DNA of 64,000 nucleotides from Dromaius novaehollandiae (lineage: Eukaryota > Chordata > Aves > Casuariiformes > Dromaiidae), in NCBI RefSeq assembly GCF_036370855.1, contig NC_088102.1, positions 42,259,835 through 42,323,834 of the forward strand, written 5' to 3'. Positions 62,537 through 64,000 of this stretch are shown piece by piece (the stretch's first letter is position 1; every line of letters starts with the position of its first letter). Below the pieces are notes generated by a model. That model worked only from the letters and a program-made list of their open reading frames with translations. It ran no database searches and was not told where the DNA came from. The position numbers and the translations under genes are program-made.

Positions 62537-64000
62537 CCCTCAGGTTAGGTGTGCAGACAGCCAGTTTGCAGCCTTTGTGGCAGAGGGAGTGATGTGGGAA
62601 GCCTGGTTATTCTGGTATCTTCAGCTCTGAGGAGATTTCTTCTTCAGCCCTGGGGCTGATAGCAAGGGGTGGCTTTTGCCTGCGTTTTGTGCCTGCTTTG
62701 TATTTTCAGGCTGCTGAACTCAAGAACTTTAATGCTCCAGTAGTTTAAGTATATTTTGAAAATTCCCAATTAAAAAAAAAGTATCTTGTTAAACATTGCT
62801 GTTGTCCTTCACTCCCATCCAAATAGATTAGGTGAGATAACTTGCTGAGAGAAAATAAAGACTCATGTCAATGAGGAAATTCTAATAGGGAAACTAATAG
62901 GAAAAAACAGAAAATGAATATCACGTGAGTTGTTAAAGATGAGCTCTCTTAGCAATTGAGGTGTTTCGGGGGCATGAGGGAATGAATGGTGACACAGAAT
63001 GTACTCATATTATACACTGAACTACAGATTTGTTGCAGTGGTATTCCCTGCTTGATGGGTATATGCGCACGCTGTGTCTTATGAATATGTTTGTTCTATT
63101 GTTACAGAGGCTTGCTCTTTTTTTAAAAAAAATTTTGGTTCTTTTCAGAGATTCAAAGTATTAAAAAAGCACGTTTTCCTCTTTTCATTCATTAAAATAA
63201 AAATTACCTAGGGAACATACTGCCTCACCCTCAGCCCTCATACTTTTGATTAAGTACAATGTTTGTCTGATTGTTTACGGTGAGGGAGGATGACAAAATC
63301 AAACCAGTTTCCTGGCAGGATTGTTAAATGCCTTTTGATAACCATCTAGATTTAGGTGGCTTCCCAAGATTTCCAGGATACTTTCATGTGCCCTTTGCCT
63401 AAGGGAAGATTGGATGAGCTGAATTATTCTGAGAGAAATAATTACAGATTTGTTGCTTTCATTCTCTGCTTTGAGGCAGTTTGGTACAGGTCCCTGAAAG
63501 ACATTTTTCAGGGCCTTGTCGTCTGTGAGCCAGTTCTGCTCTATGTCAAACGAAACAATGGAGTTATATGGCCACGGAGCAGCAGATGAGCTGTATCGTT
63601 ACATCACAATATCGTTACTAATTCTTGCCCTGCTAGATTGTCTACTCTTAGTTGTGAAATACAGTAGATATATATGACATCCTTTGAATTGACATAGACC
63701 TAGATGAGTGCCAGTTATTTTTAATAACATAGTAAGGCTCACTGTCACGTATTTCTCTGATTGGGTTGTAAGAGTCAGTCAGACACCTCAAGTTAAGGAT
63801 TTCCACAAACTTCCTCAAAATGGAAAGTGGAGGGCATCAGAGGTTTGGTCTATGACTGAAAGTGTGTTTTAAGTCTGTGGCCATACCTGGCTGTAAACCT
63901 TCAGGAGTGAAGTGGAAGAAGCGGCAAAAGGAAGAACCGCAGTCCAGAAATGTGTTAGATGATTAGTATTAAAATACTTAATCCAGTACTATCACGAATT
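62537..64000 (+). other. Right edge: presumed first intron of the third copy
   Basis: No C2 exon or other family motif is found. In the intact copy the first C2 exon is 5.7 kb past the ATG, so its absence here is expected. The 77-codon open frame at 63356-63589 shows no domain I recognise. Confidence 0.5.

Overview
The window looks like vertebrate, most likely avian, chromosomal DNA. It has long introns and intergenic spacers with few long open frames, vertebrate splice signals, and CR1-type LINE tails, including one at about 47939-48076 that ends in the avian-style TTCTGTGATTCTGTG. I saw no Alu-like or L1-like sequence. I saw no prokaryotic operons, CRISPR array, tRNA, rRNA or intact retroviral gene set.

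The window is one stretch of a tandem group IV cytosolic phospholipase A2 (PLA2G4E/D/F-type) cluster, all on the + strand. (1) 1975-16962 is a decayed PLA2G4E-like copy. Eleven exon remnants keep their order, but several carry stops or frameshifts, and about eight exons are not recognisable, including the one with the serine nucleophile. (2) 16963-25377 is spacer. It holds a CR1-like fragment, a perfect 105-bp tandem duplication, a perfect 12-bp-arm hairpin and an orphan exon-like block. (3) 25578-58538 is an apparently intact gene. I assembled 21 exons by splice signals and by conserved C2 and lysophospholipase-type catalytic motifs. The exon lengths sum to 2454 nt, or 817 codons plus stop, in agreement with the family length. 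The first two exons (21 codons) are inferred; the other 19 are strongly supported. (4) 58539-about 62000 is spacer. (5) 62005-62500 is a GC/CpG-rich promoter followed by an ATG exon of nine codons (62472-62498). It has the same length and phase as the proposed first exon of the intact gene, so I infer the start of a third copy running off the right edge.

The intact protein has an N-terminal Ca2+-binding C2 domain (about residues 28-150), an interdomain stretch, and a catalytic domain with an oxyanion glycine run (G335-G337), R339, nucleophile S367 in G-L-S-G-T and catalytic D652. Mammalian PLA2G4E is a Ca2+-dependent N-acyltransferase/phospholipase of endosomal membranes. That function for this avian copy is inferred from family membership only. 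The main observations are the matched nine-codon first exons, both fitting an N-myristoylation start (M-G-x-x-x-S), two GC-AG introns, and the exon-selective decay of the first copy.
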